Shown here: in pieces, positions 17,027-26,352 of the stretch
Layout: each line of letters opens with the position of its first letter
Numbering within the stretch: position 1 is the first letter of the stretch
Assembly (NCBI GenBank): GCA_001914235.1
Contig: MQUF01000014.1
Location: forward strand, 128,005-192,004
Length of the DNA stretch: 64,000 nucleotides
Origin: Desulfobulbaceae bacterium DB1
GTDB lineage: Bacteria > Desulfobacterota > Desulfobulbia > Desulfobulbales > SURF-16
Reading direction: 5' to 3'
The notes under the pieces: generated by a model
Databases searched by the model: none
The model's input: the letters and a program-made list of their open reading frames with translations, nothing else
What the model was told of the DNA's origin: nothing
Position numbers and translations under genes: made by a program

Positions 17027-19236
17027 CTATCTCGATATTTCATTAAGAAGCCTTTCGGCATCTTTGTACTGCGGATACTGCGTGAGGAGCGCTTGCAAGG
17101 TCTTGACCGCCGCTTCCCTGTCGCCCTGCTGGTTCAGATAAAACGCCAGGGTATAGGCATACTTTGGCTCCTGAGGGCTGAGGTCCGACGCCTTCCCGCA
17201 CCAACTCACCGCTTCACCGATGCGATCGGTTGCGGTGATGATGCAGAGATTGTAGGCGGCCTGCGCCATCCTGGGATCGGCCGCGAAGGCTTTTTTAAGA
17301 GACGTCTCTGCCGCCTTCAGTTCGTTCTTCCCCGCCTGCAGCAGTCCCATGTTGAAATTCGCTGCCGCGTTGTCAGGTGCCTGCTGGAGCGCCTGCTGCA
17401 GGGCCTGCTCCGCCTGGTCGTTCTCGCCTGACCGGGCATGGGCAATGGACAAGTTCACCATCGGCATGACGGCTGCGGGTCGAGCTGCAGTGCCGTCTGG
17501 TAGGAGGCCGCCGCCGCTTTCGCATCGTTTTGGCCGAGGTAATAGTTGCCGAGGTTGTAATGGGAGGTCCACTGGTCGGGCCGGGTTGTGATCGAGGCCA
17601 GATATTCGTCGTTGGCCATCCGTATCTGCGCCTGATAGGCAGGAGGGGCGGCCAGTTGAGGGAAAGCCGCGAGCCCCGCCGCGGCACGCACCCGCACCAG
17701 CCGGGAGTCGTCTGCCGTGGCCTCGATCAGCACCTGCAGGCTCTCCACGGACGGAACCAGCCCCAGCGCCTGGACCGCGGCACCGCGCACCAGGGGTGAC
17801 GGATCCTTGGCCGCGCCAAGCAAAGCCTCCTGGAGTCTCTGGTCCTGCGCCGGCGGAATCAGCCTGATCAGCGAGGCGGCAAAGACCGCGTCGTGCCCGG
17901 GGTCACCGATGTAGGCGATCATCTCGGGCAGTCTGGTCCAGTCCCGTTTGCGGGCCGCGTCGATCAGCGCCGCGCGTTCGAGCACCGGCGCCTGGTAGTC
18001 CCGGCTGCGCCACTGCCGGACGATTTGGTCGGCCCACCCCGCATCCTGGTCCCGGTGGCAGAGATTGCAGGCATTGGGCGACTGGTAGGCGATGGTCGCC
18101 GCCGGTGTCGGCGGCAGCATCGAGTGGTCGCTACGGTTCATCCGCGCGAAAGACGACATCGGCATGTGACAGGAGACGCACTTGCTCCCCTCGCTCTCTG
18201 CCGGATGGTGCGTATGCGCGGTCGGGTTTTGCACCTTCTGCTCGTGGCAGGGGACGCAGGCATTATTGAACTTTTCCTGTTTGAAGCGGTAGCGGCCACT
18301 CGAGGTATGGCAGTGCATGCAGTCGAGCTGCCCCGACTTGGCGCAAGGGCTCATGGTCCACGAGGTCAGCGTGTAGTTCTCGCCCAGGTCACGGCCATCC
18401 GGATAAAAGTCGGGATCCTCCAGGGTCGCCAGATCGTAATGGTCGAAAAACGGTTCCCCGGGTCGGTAGGCGGCGGTCAGCGGGCCGGCCTTGGCGTGGC
18501 AGCCGGAGCAGAGATCGTTGCGCTGGACCGTTGTCATCGTCTTGGTGCTGATGATGCGCAGCTCCGGCAGCGGCTGCCCCTTGGGCGTCGCCCTGGCGAT
18601 CATGTTGTGCTCGGCTGATGGACCGTGGCAGGTTTCACAGTTGATGCCGGGCTCGGTCCAGGTGGTGTTGTAGGTGTCGGTGCCGGTGTCGTAGTTGGTG
18701 TCGAGCTGGCTGACGTGACAGCTGTAACAGGCGGTATTGAAGGTATAGGTGGAGTGCCGCCAGTCGACTGCCTCGCCGTGTTCTCCGCCTGGGAAATGCC
18801 TGATGCCGCTGGCAGCGGTGTCGAACCACTCCTTCATGTTGACATCATACGCAACGGGGAGGGTCTGCAGCCTGCCCTTATCGAGAGGTGTGAGGAAATA
18901 GAAGACGTTCTTTCCGCCGAGAACATGCTTGATCTTTAACTTCTTCGTCTCCATCCGATCCGTTTCGATTACGACACCTTCATCAATATCGGCGCGATAC
19001 TTCGCTTCCCCTATCGCGATGTCGCCCTGATGCGGCGTGAGTTTTTCCATCGCGAAGCTCGCCGAATAGGGCTGCATGGCCAGACCGTGCATTGACGAGG
19101 ACCAAAGCTGATAGAACCTCTCATGGCACTCGCGACAGCTTGCGGAACCGGCGTAAGAGGATCCTTTGCCCGCATCAACGGCCATTGGAAATGCGATGAA
19201 TACGCATATAGTGAGCAAACTTGCAGCTATTTTCAT
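17027..19236 (-). pseudogene. octaheme cytochrome c with HEAT-like and TPR repeats, one frameshift
   Basis: The exported protein would have about 736 aa. The first frame (19236 down to about 17480) has a signal peptide and eight CxxCH heme motifs: CRECH, CYSCH, CETCH, CSGCH, CMHCH, CVPCH, CVSCH and CNLCH. HEAT-like repeats then begin (PSPLVRGAAVQALG, SRLVRVRAAAGLAAF). TPR repeats follow (SHYNLGNYYLGQNDAKAAAASYQTALQLDP). At about 17462-17485 the frame breaks, and the TPRs go on in another frame (NLSIAHARSGENDQAEQALQ) to a stop at 17027. Inserting one base near GACCCGCAGCC restores a single frame. It is either a recent loss or a sequencing error. It would pass electrons in the periplasm, partner unknown. 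Confidence 0.85.
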
Positions 19237-19398
19237 ATCAGAGACTCAGCGCTGACTCCGCAAGGGCACCGATGACAATAGCGATCTGTTTTTACGTGCA
19301 TGCTTTACCTTCCGTTCAGGGACCAGCCATGAGGGGAGGAATGCCCTTTTTTCAGGCCGTTTCTCCTCCCATGGCTTATGCGGCCCTGAATGTTTCTG

Positions 19399-20907
19399 TT
19401 ACTTCACCATTTCGATCTCATTGAGCTTCCAAGTCTTGCCGAACCACGGTTCGAGCGGGCCGTAGAGGCGGAAAAGCATGTTCCAGCCCTTGCCGGGGAT
19501 GGTCTGAATCCAGTTGTGTTCCATGCCGGATGGGGCCTTTGGCCCGAAGTAAACGTCCACTGAACCATCCTGGTTGACGACCAGGCCTTTGTCCAAACTG
19601 CTGACTTGGGGAAAGTCCTGATCGGTCTGGAGCATGGAACGGGTCTGGTTGTCATAGACAATCGCTGACCAGAAATCCTTTACTGGAGCGTTGGGTGACA
19701 CATGCAACCGATAGGTCTTGCCGCCGTCCAATGGATTGCCCTGGGAATCCACGATTCCGACGGCATACTGGGAGCCTTGGCCCACCATCTTGGCTTCCAT
19801 GGCCGGTGTCACGCCTGTGGCATAGAAGTAGAAGAAGGCGGCGGCATCCAGATAGGCCACGCCCGGTTGCTTCTGGAATTGGTAGCCGCCCAGCCACTGG
19901 CGCCAGGTGCTGTTCGGATAGTAGAAAGCCTCAGGTATGCGGCTCCGGTAGGTGAGAGTGCGCGCGGTAGCGTCGCCCACCGCCGCCGCCTCGGTCAGTA
20001 TTTTTTTCATGCGATCATCAGGCGCGAATGGCTTGCCCTTCTCGATGCCGATCGAGGCAAAGAAACCGAGAGTGACCGGATCAAGCGACTCGACGGGTTC
20101 ATTCTGAACGACGTCGTCGAGAAGTTCCCAGAACCGGTAGTCAGCTGCTGCCACCGTGGAGAAATCCCGGTTGGACACATTGACGAAGGTGTTGGACGGC
20201 GGATTGGTCGACCGCGACAAGGGGTAAATGCGCGTGTTCTTGTGCAGCCTCTCGATGGCGGGTTTGATGTCCCCTTGCACCGGCATGTTGCGCCAGACGA
20301 GGATGGACTCAAACGTGGGAACTCGCACGACCATGTACTCTTCGGGTGCTTTGCCTTCGTAGCCGGGAGGCAGCAGCAGGTACTTGCCGCCCTTGCCCTT
20401 GTCCGGACCGACGATGCCGATGTCGGTGACATATCTGAACCAGAAATCATCAATCATGCCCAGCGTCATGGGCGGCACTTCGACCACCAGCGGACCGTCA
20501 TGCAGATCGATCCAGATCCATGTGTAGGGGGTGGTGGCGTTCGGAGTGAGAAAGAGCGAACGGGCATTCAGGTTGGCTTCAAATGTCGGAATGGTGACAT
20601 TCGCGGGGCCGACGCTCAGCAATCCCTCACGCAGCCCAGCCATGTTCACCGCCGGCAATGCGAGTAAGTAGGCCTGCACCGCGCGCTGGAAGTCAAGGTT
20701 GTCGTAGAGCTTCTCGACGGTCGCATCGTCCGGGAAGCCGTCGAAAAATTTCAGCGTGCCAAGGCGTGTTTCGACCTGGTCCGGGATCGCGATACCGGGC
20801 GGGATGGCGGTGGTCATTTTGAACGTCGGCGATGACGCCCAGGCCGGCAGCGCAAGAGCGCCGATCAGCATGGTTGTCAGGATTATGTCGCGGGCAATTT
20901 CCTTCAT
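19399..20907 (-). CDS. DUF1254/DUF1214 exported protein
   Basis: The 502-aa product carries a signal peptide (cut after AWA). The DUF1254 part comes first (about 40-180: RLGTLKFFDGFPDDATVEKLYDNLDFQRAVQAYLLALP, shown here by its LDFQRAVQAYL core) and the DUF1214 part follows (about 380-490, with YRLHVSPNAPVKDFWSAIVYD and GWNMLFRLYGPLEPWF). The family is large, periplasmic and of unknown chemistry; members often lie next to sulfatases and other organic-compound genes. The start at 20907 is taken for the signal peptide and the GAAGGGA upstream; the frame is open to 20988. It lies between the Ser-type sulfatase and the cytochrome. Confidence 0.85.
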   Translation of the reverse strand: MKEIARDIILTTMLIGALALPAWASSPTFKMTTAIPPGIAIPDQVETRLGTLKFFDGFPDDATVEKLYDNLDFQRAVQAYLLALPAVNMAGLREGLLSVGPANVTIPTFEANLNARSLFLTPNATTPYTWIWIDLHDGPLVVEVPPMTLGMIDDFWFRYVTDIGIVGPDKGKGGKYLLLPPGYEGKAPEEYMVVRVPTFESILVWRNMPVQGDIKPAIERLHKNTRIYPLSRSTNPPSNTFVNVSNRDFSTVAAADYRFWELLDDVVQNEPVESLDPVTLGFFASIGIEKGKPFAPDDRMKKILTEAAAVGDATARTLTYRSRIPEAFYYPNSTWRQWLGGYQFQKQPGVAYLDAAAFFYFYATGVTPAMEAKMVGQGSQYAVGIVDSQGNPLDGGKTYRLHVSPNAPVKDFWSAIVYDNQTRSMLQTDQDFPQVSSLDKGLVVNQDGSVDVYFGPKAPSGMEHNWIQTIPGKGWNMLFRLYGPLEPWFGKTWKLNEIEMVK

Positions 20908-20974
20908 TGTCTCATTCCCTTCGATTTTTTCATGGGCCGCCCGCGGAGGCGGCCCATGCATCATGTGACCTTGA

Positions 20975-23338
20975 TTACTTGACATCAACGGTCACCCTGT
21001 CGATCCTGCCGGTGAACCTGGATTTGGCTTCAGCACCGATGGCTTCGACCACCGGGGTGGCCAGGTCGATGCCCACATCAGCGGTCTCGTCGGCGGAGAA
21101 GATCATCGGCTGGGTGCGCTCGATGCGCCCCTCGCCGACCTGCTGGTCGTTGACGAACAGGGTCGCCTTACCACCCTTGCCAAACCCTTCGCCGTCATAG
21201 GCGAACTCGAAGCGGATCGTCGCCTTGCCCGGCTTGAGCTGCTCCTTGCCGGCAATGGTGGTCCTCTCCAGGCCGAGGAAGTTGTAGTCGTAGGCCGGCA
21301 CGCCGTCCTTGACATAGAGCGACCAGCCGCCGAAACGGCCGCCCTGGACGATGATGGTGCCGTTGGCCGCCGTCCCTTCAGGGATTTCGACTTCGGCGGT
21401 GATGGTCTTGGACTTGTTCTTGATGTTGAGGAACACGTTCTCGGACATGCCGGTCATCCCCTGCGCCAGGGTGATGGAGGTGCGGCCGGCCATCAGGTCG
21501 GGGCGGCCGACCAGTTCGGAGTTGACCCGCTCGAAGACGCGATCGTCAATGGGCAGTGCATAATTGCGCTCGGCTTCCTGCAGGAACAGGGCCTGCAGCT
21601 CGGCAAGTTTCTGCGGGTTCTGCTGCGCCAGGTCGTTGACCAGGCTGAAGTCGGTGCGGGTGTCGTACAGCTCCCAGATGTCCTCGGTGAGCCCGCGGCG
21701 GGGCTTGGGCTCCCACGGCGCCCGGTGGATGGTGCGGGCGAACCAGCCATCCTGGTAGATGGCCCGGTTGCCGAACATCTCGAAGTACTGGGTGGTGTGC
21801 CGCTCCTTGGCCCTGGCGTCGTCGAAGCTGTAGACCATGCTCACGCCGTCCATCGGCCGCTGCGCAACGCCGTTGACTTCCTTGGGCTCCGGCAGGCCGG
21901 CGGCCTCGAGGATGGTCGGCGCCACATCGATGACATGGCTGAACTGGCTGCGCAGCTCGCCCTTGCTCTTGATCCCTTTGGGCCAGTGGACGGCCATGCC
22001 GACCTTGGTGCCGCCGTGGTCGGACGCCACCTGCTTGGTCCAGGTGAAGGGGGTGTCGAGTGCCACCGCCCAGCCCGCGGCCATATGCGGGTAGGTTTCG
22101 GGGCCGCCCCACTGATCGAGGTGCTTGAGCATGTCCTCGACCTTTTCCTGCACGCCGTTGAAATAGGTCATCTCACTGAACATGCCGCTGCGCCCGCCTT
22201 CGGCGCTGGTGCCGTTGTCGCCGTAGACCAGCAGCACCAGGGTGTTGTCCATCTGACCGGTCTCGGCCACGGCCTGAAGCAGGCGCCCGATCTCATAATC
22301 GGTCATTTCCAGGAAGCCGGCGAACACCTCGAACTGGCGGATGAAGAGCCGCTGTTCATCGGCGGAAAGCGTATCCCAGTCGGGGATCGCTGCCGGTTTC
22401 GGGGCCAGTTTGGTCCCGGCCGGGACGATGCCGGCCATGATCTGTCGCGCCAGGATCTCTTCGCGCAGCTTGTCCCAGCCCTGGTCGAATTTGCCCTTCT
22501 GCTTGGCTATCCACTCCTTGGGCACGTGGTGCGGCGCATGCACCGCGCCGGGGGCGTAGTAGATGAAGAACGGCTTGTCCGGCGTCAGCGCCTTCTGGGA
22601 CCTGACCCAGGCCACCGACTGGTCGGTCATGTCGGTGAGGAAATGATAGTTCGGGTCCTGCGGCAGTTCCACCTGGTGCGTCCCGTCGTAGATAAACGGC
22701 GCCCACTGGTTGGTTTCGCCGCCCAGGAAGCCGTAGAACTTGTCGAAGCCCTGATGGATCGGCCAGCGGTCAAACGGCCCCGCCATGCTCGCCTCCCAGG
22801 CCGCCGTTTCATGCCATTTGCCGAAGGCGGCGGTGGCATAGCCGTTGAGACGCAGCATCTCGGCCACCGGGGCGACGCTCTGGGGAATCTGCCCGGTGTT
22901 CCCGGGAAACTGCGTGCCCGTCTCGATGATGCCGCCCATGTTGTTGACGTGGTGGTTGCGCCCGCTTTTGAGCGCCGACCGCGTGGGCGAGGAGACGGCG
23001 GTGGTGTGGAAGTTGTTGTAGATCAGCCCCTGGCCGGCCAGGCGATCAAAGGTGGGGGTCGCGATCGGCCCGCCGTAGGCGCCGGTTCCGGCAAAGCCGA
23101 GATCGTCGATGAGGATGACGATAACATTCGGCGCACCTTCCGGCGCCTTGACTTCGAATCGCTCCGGAGGCGCGGCATTCCGGACATCGAGGACGTTGCT
23201 GGTGTGCGGCTGCGGTTCTTTAATCGGCAGAATGGTGCGGTCCGGCCCTGCCTGGGCGCCGGCGGTCGCGGCGCAGGCTGCGCCCAGCGCCAGGCACAAG
23301 GCCCCGGAGGCCTTTGTGGTAGAAAATTTATTACGCAT
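20975..23338 (-). CDS. arylsulfatase, Ser type, exported
   Basis: The 787-aa protein has a signal peptide (about 1-30), the metal Asp pair at 78-79 (ILIDDLGF) and the signature SSPTRSALKSGR with Ser116 in place of the usual Cys. Ser-type sulfatases are activated only by anSME, the enzyme encoded 8 kb downstream. Further family motifs are GKWHE, YYAPGAVHAPHH and YGDNGTSAEGG. The C-terminal 180 residues form an extra beta-rich domain, as in long arylsulfatases of this subgroup. The start at 23338 has GGAG 8 bases upstream and gives a clean signal; an earlier ATG at 23359 has no good ribosome site. The substrate is unknown. Confidence 0.93.
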   Translation of the reverse strand: MRNKFSTTKASGALCLALGAACAATAGAQAGPDRTILPIKEPQPHTSNVLDVRNAAPPERFEVKAPEGAPNVIVILIDDLGFAGTGAYGGPIATPTFDRLAGQGLIYNNFHTTAVSSPTRSALKSGRNHHVNNMGGIIETGTQFPGNTGQIPQSVAPVAEMLRLNGYATAAFGKWHETAAWEASMAGPFDRWPIHQGFDKFYGFLGGETNQWAPFIYDGTHQVELPQDPNYHFLTDMTDQSVAWVRSQKALTPDKPFFIYYAPGAVHAPHHVPKEWIAKQKGKFDQGWDKLREEILARQIMAGIVPAGTKLAPKPAAIPDWDTLSADEQRLFIRQFEVFAGFLEMTDYEIGRLLQAVAETGQMDNTLVLLVYGDNGTSAEGGRSGMFSEMTYFNGVQEKVEDMLKHLDQWGGPETYPHMAAGWAVALDTPFTWTKQVASDHGGTKVGMAVHWPKGIKSKGELRSQFSHVIDVAPTILEAAGLPEPKEVNGVAQRPMDGVSMVYSFDDARAKERHTTQYFEMFGNRAIYQDGWFARTIHRAPWEPKPRRGLTEDIWELYDTRTDFSLVNDLAQQNPQKLAELQALFLQEAERNYALPIDDRVFERVNSELVGRPDLMAGRTSITLAQGMTGMSENVFLNIKNKSKTITAEVEIPEGTAANGTIIVQGGRFGGWSLYVKDGVPAYDYNFLGLERTTIAGKEQLKPGKATIRFEFAYDGEGFGKGGKATLFVNDQQVGEGRIERTQPMIFSADETADVGIDLATPVVEAIGAEAKSRFTGRIDRVTVDVK

Positions 23339-23385
23339 ATCAGTTTCTCCGTCAGTCATGATTTTTTATCCGCTACGGGTGGAGC

Positions 23386-24264
23386 TCAGAATCCCGGCGG
23401 TGGTCCGCTGACCATGTAGACGACGGTGCTTCCCTGGTACCCCCGGCTGTACCAGGTGGTGTCGCACCGGTAGTAGGTGGCACCGTTGACCACCACCGCC
23501 GTGCCGGCGCAGGGGAGCGTCGTTACGGTCGTCACATAGGTCGTTGATGTCGATGCGGCAACACCGGCGGCCACCCCCACGGCAGCGCCGACCACAAAGG
23601 CCGCGGCGACGTCATCGTCGTCATGATAATAGTGGTTGTCCCACCCGCCGTGGTACTCGTCCTCGGCAAAATCCTGCCAGTCTTCGCGGTTCTGGTTCTG
23701 GTGCTGTTGCCAGTCCTCGCGGGACTCTTCGGCGTAATTCTGGCGGTTGTCCTGCTGCTCGCCGGCGGCGGTCTGGCGCTCACCCTGGCGTTGCGAGGCA
23801 CTTTCCTCGCGACTGCCCTGCTGCTCGCCGGCGGCAGTCTGGCGCTCACCCTGGCGTTGCGAGGCATTCTCCTCGCGACTGCTTTGCTGATTGCCGGCGG
23901 CAGTCTGACGCTCACCCTGGCGTTGCGAAGCACTCTCCTGCCGACTGCCTTGCTGGGTTGCCTGTTGGGCCGTGCCGGTCTGGCGGGTTGTTGCCTGGGG
24001 TTGCCGCTGTGTGGCGCGGGACTGCGCGGACGAAGCCTGGGCCGGGCGCTGGCTCGCACTTGCCTGACGGGTCGAAGACTGGGCCGGACGCTGGGATGTG
24101 GAGCGGGACGAGAAGCCGCCGCCTGCGGCGGCGCTGCTGCGCGAGAAACCGCCGCCACCGCCGCCACGTCCGCCACCGCGGGCTTCAGCCATGCCGGCGA
24201 GGGTGGTTTCGAACAAGAACATTATTCCGACAATAAGAACAAAAAAGGGGGATTTGGTCATCAT
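23386..24264 (-). CDS. exported low-complexity Gln/Ser/Arg-rich protein
   Basis: The protein has 292 aa. After a signal peptide (cut after AEA) it is Gly-rich, then consists of Gln/Arg/Ser/Ala repeats including three tandem 22-residue copies (core ASQRQGERQTAAG). An Asp/His/Tyr-rich stretch (NHYYHDDDDVAAAF), a Gly/Ala-rich hydrophobic segment (VVGAAVGVAAGVAAST) and a small C-terminal domain with two Cys (LPCAGTAVVVNGATYYRCD) follow. The end resembles DUF6515-like or surface-exposed proteins. AAGGAGG lies 6 bases before the ATG. The start overlaps the stop of the DUF2092 gene by 4 bases, so the two are coupled. Function is unknown; it could be a disordered envelope linker. Confidence 0.7.
   Translation of the reverse strand: MMTKSPFFVLIVGIMFLFETTLAGMAEARGGGRGGGGGGFSRSSAAAGGGFSSRSTSQRPAQSSTRQASASQRPAQASSAQSRATQRQPQATTRQTGTAQQATQQGSRQESASQRQGERQTAAGNQQSSREENASQRQGERQTAAGEQQGSREESASQRQGERQTAAGEQQDNRQNYAEESREDWQQHQNQNREDWQDFAEDEYHGGWDNHYYHDDDDVAAAFVVGAAVGVAAGVAASTSTTYVTTVTTLPCAGTAVVVNGATYYRCDTTWYSRGYQGSTVVYMVSGPPPGF
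23752..23949 (-). repeat. three tandem 66-bp coding repeats
   Basis: Three copies of a 66-base unit start near 23761, 23827 and 23893 (each begins GCCGGCGGC on the plus strand). They keep the reading frame and encode the 22-residue repeats of the Gln-rich exported protein. Copies differ by a few bases. Repeat number could vary between strains. Confidence 0.8.
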
Positions 24265-25073
24265 TGCCGGCCTCCTTGCTGGGCGGGAAGAGAATCCTTC
24301 CGGTGAACGCGGGCGATGAACGGGATCTGCTCCGCATCAGCCGGCGGGGTAAAAGTGAAACTGTCGGCAGGAATAGCGGGCGACAGGCTCCAATCAAGGA
24401 AGTCGGCCCGGAACTGGGGCCGGCCCGGCGCGTTCCTGTACGTGAGAATCACCCGGCGCGGCAGCGGCTGCTCACCCTGGGCAATCCAGATCTGCATATC
24501 AACATCGGCGGAGCGGACCGCCAGATGGTCGGTGGGGACGTCGAAAAGAAAATTTTTCTCCACGTAACTGATCGTCGTGACCTGCTGCTCCAGATCCTGC
24601 GGCAAGTCGCTGCGGAACATGCGTGCCAGGGGCAGGGTCATCTGCAGGTCTTTGACCAGATAGACGACGGCCTCGTCCAGCGTGCCCGGCTTTTCCGCAC
24701 GGGCGTAGAGGTTGTCATCGGCCTTGAACACGGTGATGCCTTTGCCGTCAAAGATCACCAGGCCCTGGTCACCGTCGCTGCGCTCGACCTCGATGCGCAC
24801 CCGGTCGGGCCGCTGGAGCAGAATCCTGCGCCGCTCGCCGAATTCGATCACCTGACCGTCCTCCTGGACGGCATCGTAGCCGCTGCGCATGGTCACGCTG
24901 AAGGCCGGCGCCTTGGCCAGAAAGTTGGCCATCTTCAGCAGAAGTTCCTTGGCCGGCGCCTCGTCAGCGGCCAGTGCCGGCACAGTGGCAAGGGCCAGTA
25001 TGACCGCCGGCAGTATGCATGCGCATGTATACTGCAAAAACCGTTTGGGGGCGAGCCGTGCATTGTGTTTCAT
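24261..25073 (-). CDS. DUF2092 exported protein with LolA-like fold
   Basis: The 270-aa protein has a signal peptide (cut after ALA) and then the DUF2092 pattern: LLKMANFLAKAPAFSVTMRSGYD, RRRILLQRPDRVRIEVERSDGD, IFDGKGITVFKADDN, with a C-terminal YRNAPGRPQFRADFLDW strand. The domain belongs to the LolA/LolB-like clan, folds that bind lipid or lipoprotein acyl chains in the periplasm. The start at 25073 has AAGGAG 7 bases upstream; the frame to 25103 has none. It is probably the first gene of the transcript that leads into the sulfatases. A role in carrying a hydrophobic ligand is inferred. Confidence 0.8.
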   Translation of the reverse strand: MKHNARLAPKRFLQYTCACILPAVILALATVPALAADEAPAKELLLKMANFLAKAPAFSVTMRSGYDAVQEDGQVIEFGERRRILLQRPDRVRIEVERSDGDQGLVIFDGKGITVFKADDNLYARAEKPGTLDEAVVYLVKDLQMTLPLARMFRSDLPQDLEQQVTTISYVEKNFLFDVPTDHLAVRSADVDMQIWIAQGEQPLPRRVILTYRNAPGRPQFRADFLDWSLSPAIPADSFTFTPPADAEQIPFIARVHRKDSLPAQQGGRQ

Positions 25074-25572
25074 GGTCTTTCTCCTTACCGCCTGGTTGTT
25101 CAAAAAACGCCGGTTGGGGGTTCAATGCTCCATATACGTTCAGAATTCTTGGTATCGTGACGCAATTTCAATAAGTTATGCAACCATCAGGGAATTCTGC
25201 CCTGTTCCCGGTTGGAGTGCCTAAAATACTTGAAGTACTTAAAAGTAAAGGAGTTGTCTGGTCAGATAAGTACCGTAACTTCACGTGTTTTAGGCGCTCT
25301 TTTCAAATCGCAATCCTAATATACAAGGAAAATCTGCCGAGATCAGGTTGTCTGAAGTTGGTGCGAGCACGGCTTTCCCGGCCGACGCGTTGAAGCATCG
25401 GTTAGTTCCGGACTATGGGTATACTTGCCGTCCCCTCGTACTTCATCAAGCCGTTCGCGGAAGCGTTTTGCACAGAAGATCACTTCCGTTTTCGAGTCAT
25501 CTTCGTCTGCCGGGACCTTGTGAGGCCTCGACGGAAGAGTTTTCGGAGGACAGGCCTTCCGGTATTGAGCGC
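25074..25572. other. gene-free interval upstream of the sulfatase genes
   Basis: I see no supported gene in these 499 bases, which are richer in A/T than the flanks. An imperfect palindrome TACTTGAAGTA occurs at 25227-25237; a similar string lies at 29607-29617 near the TetR promoter. The promoter for the minus-strand sulfatase transcript should lie here, but I find no convincing -35/-10 pair. Confidence 0.5.
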
Positions 25573-25779
25573 TTAATTTCGTTCCAGAATCCTTTTTTTG
25601 GCTTTTTCAAATTCTTCTTCACTGACCAACCCCTTTTCCTTGGCCTGTTGCAGATCGGTCAACTCCTGGCCCATGGTGGTACTGGTCGTCCTTACCTCGG
25701 CGCCGCCGCCACCGCAGCCGGCGGCAAGGGTGCAGAAGGTGAACAGCAGGATGATGGTGAGTGCTTTAACTTTTTTCAT
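25573..25779 (-). CDS. small lipoprotein with SHOCT-like C terminus
   Basis: The 68-aa product starts with a signal sequence and lipobox (CTLAAGC). After a Gly-rich linker, the last 30 residues read LTDLQQAKEKGLVSEEEFEKAKKRILE, the short helical hairpin called SHOCT, used for oligomerisation or binding. It is 63 bases downstream of the Cys-rich-repeat gene, with which it is probably cotranscribed. Its role is unknown. Confidence 0.75.
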   Translation of the reverse strand: MKKVKALTIILLFTFCTLAAGCGGGGAEVRTTSTTMGQELTDLQQAKEKGLVSEEEFEKAKKRILERN

Positions 25780-25842
25780 GTAATTCTCCTTACGACGGCA
25801 ATCTCATTGAAACAGGCAAGAATTCTCTGTTTTTTGTCACGG

Positions 25843-26274
25843 TTATTTTTTATAGCCGACATCCTTGAGTGCGTTGTTGCAGCGGGTGCTGATTTTGTTT
25901 TCCTTGTTGTTGAGGCAGTCGAGCAGGCGACCTTCACCCGGCTTGATCTCGCTGCAGTGCGCCTTGAGGTCGTCGCGACATTCGCCGATGGCGTAAGAGA
26001 GGTTGGCCAGCGTCCGATCCAGTTGTCCGATCGAGTCGTAGAGCGCGTATTCGCAACGCAGGGACACCTTGTCCTGGAAAGCGTAGAGACAGGCCAGAAT
26101 GCGTCCCTCTCCCGGGGTGACATCCTTACAGAAGGTGGTCAGCTCCTGCCGGCACCCTTCGGTAAAGGTTTCGAGGGCGTCCCGGGCGCCTTGCGTCAGG
26201 GGATCGTCGGCCGCATGGGCTGGGAGGGCTGCGGCGGCGATCAGCAGAAAAACCATAACTATTCGTTTTTTCAT
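25843..26274 (-). CDS. exported cysteine-rich repeat protein
   Basis: The 143-aa product has a signal peptide (cut after AHA) and two copies of a Cys-rich repeat: GCRQELTTFCKDVTPGEGRILACL (Cys at start, middle and end) and ECRDDLKAHCSEIKPGEGRLLDCL. Each is followed by a Cys in a basic helix (SLRCEYAL, STRCNNAL). This is the pattern of the PF00839 cysteine-rich repeat, known from Golgi proteins and also found in bacterial periplasmic proteins. The cysteines should form disulfides after export. The bacterial role is unknown. Confidence 0.85.
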   Translation of the reverse strand: MKKRIVMVFLLIAAAALPAHAADDPLTQGARDALETFTEGCRQELTTFCKDVTPGEGRILACLYAFQDKVSLRCEYALYDSIGQLDRTLANLSYAIGECRDDLKAHCSEIKPGEGRLLDCLNNKENKISTRCNNALKDVGYKK

Positions 26275-26352
26275 TTTATTCTCTCCATTCGTTGTGATGG
26301 CTGGATATGCACTGTCATACGACGATTTTTTTATGATGAAGCCCGGGATGAA

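Noticed and set aside
21725-23419. 564-codon plus-strand frame opposite the Ser-type sulfatase
   Set aside because: The minus-strand sulfatase has all family motifs; the plus frame has none.
23752-23949. Tandem repeats as a CRISPR array
   Set aside because: The units are contiguous without spacers, in frame, and within a coding sequence.
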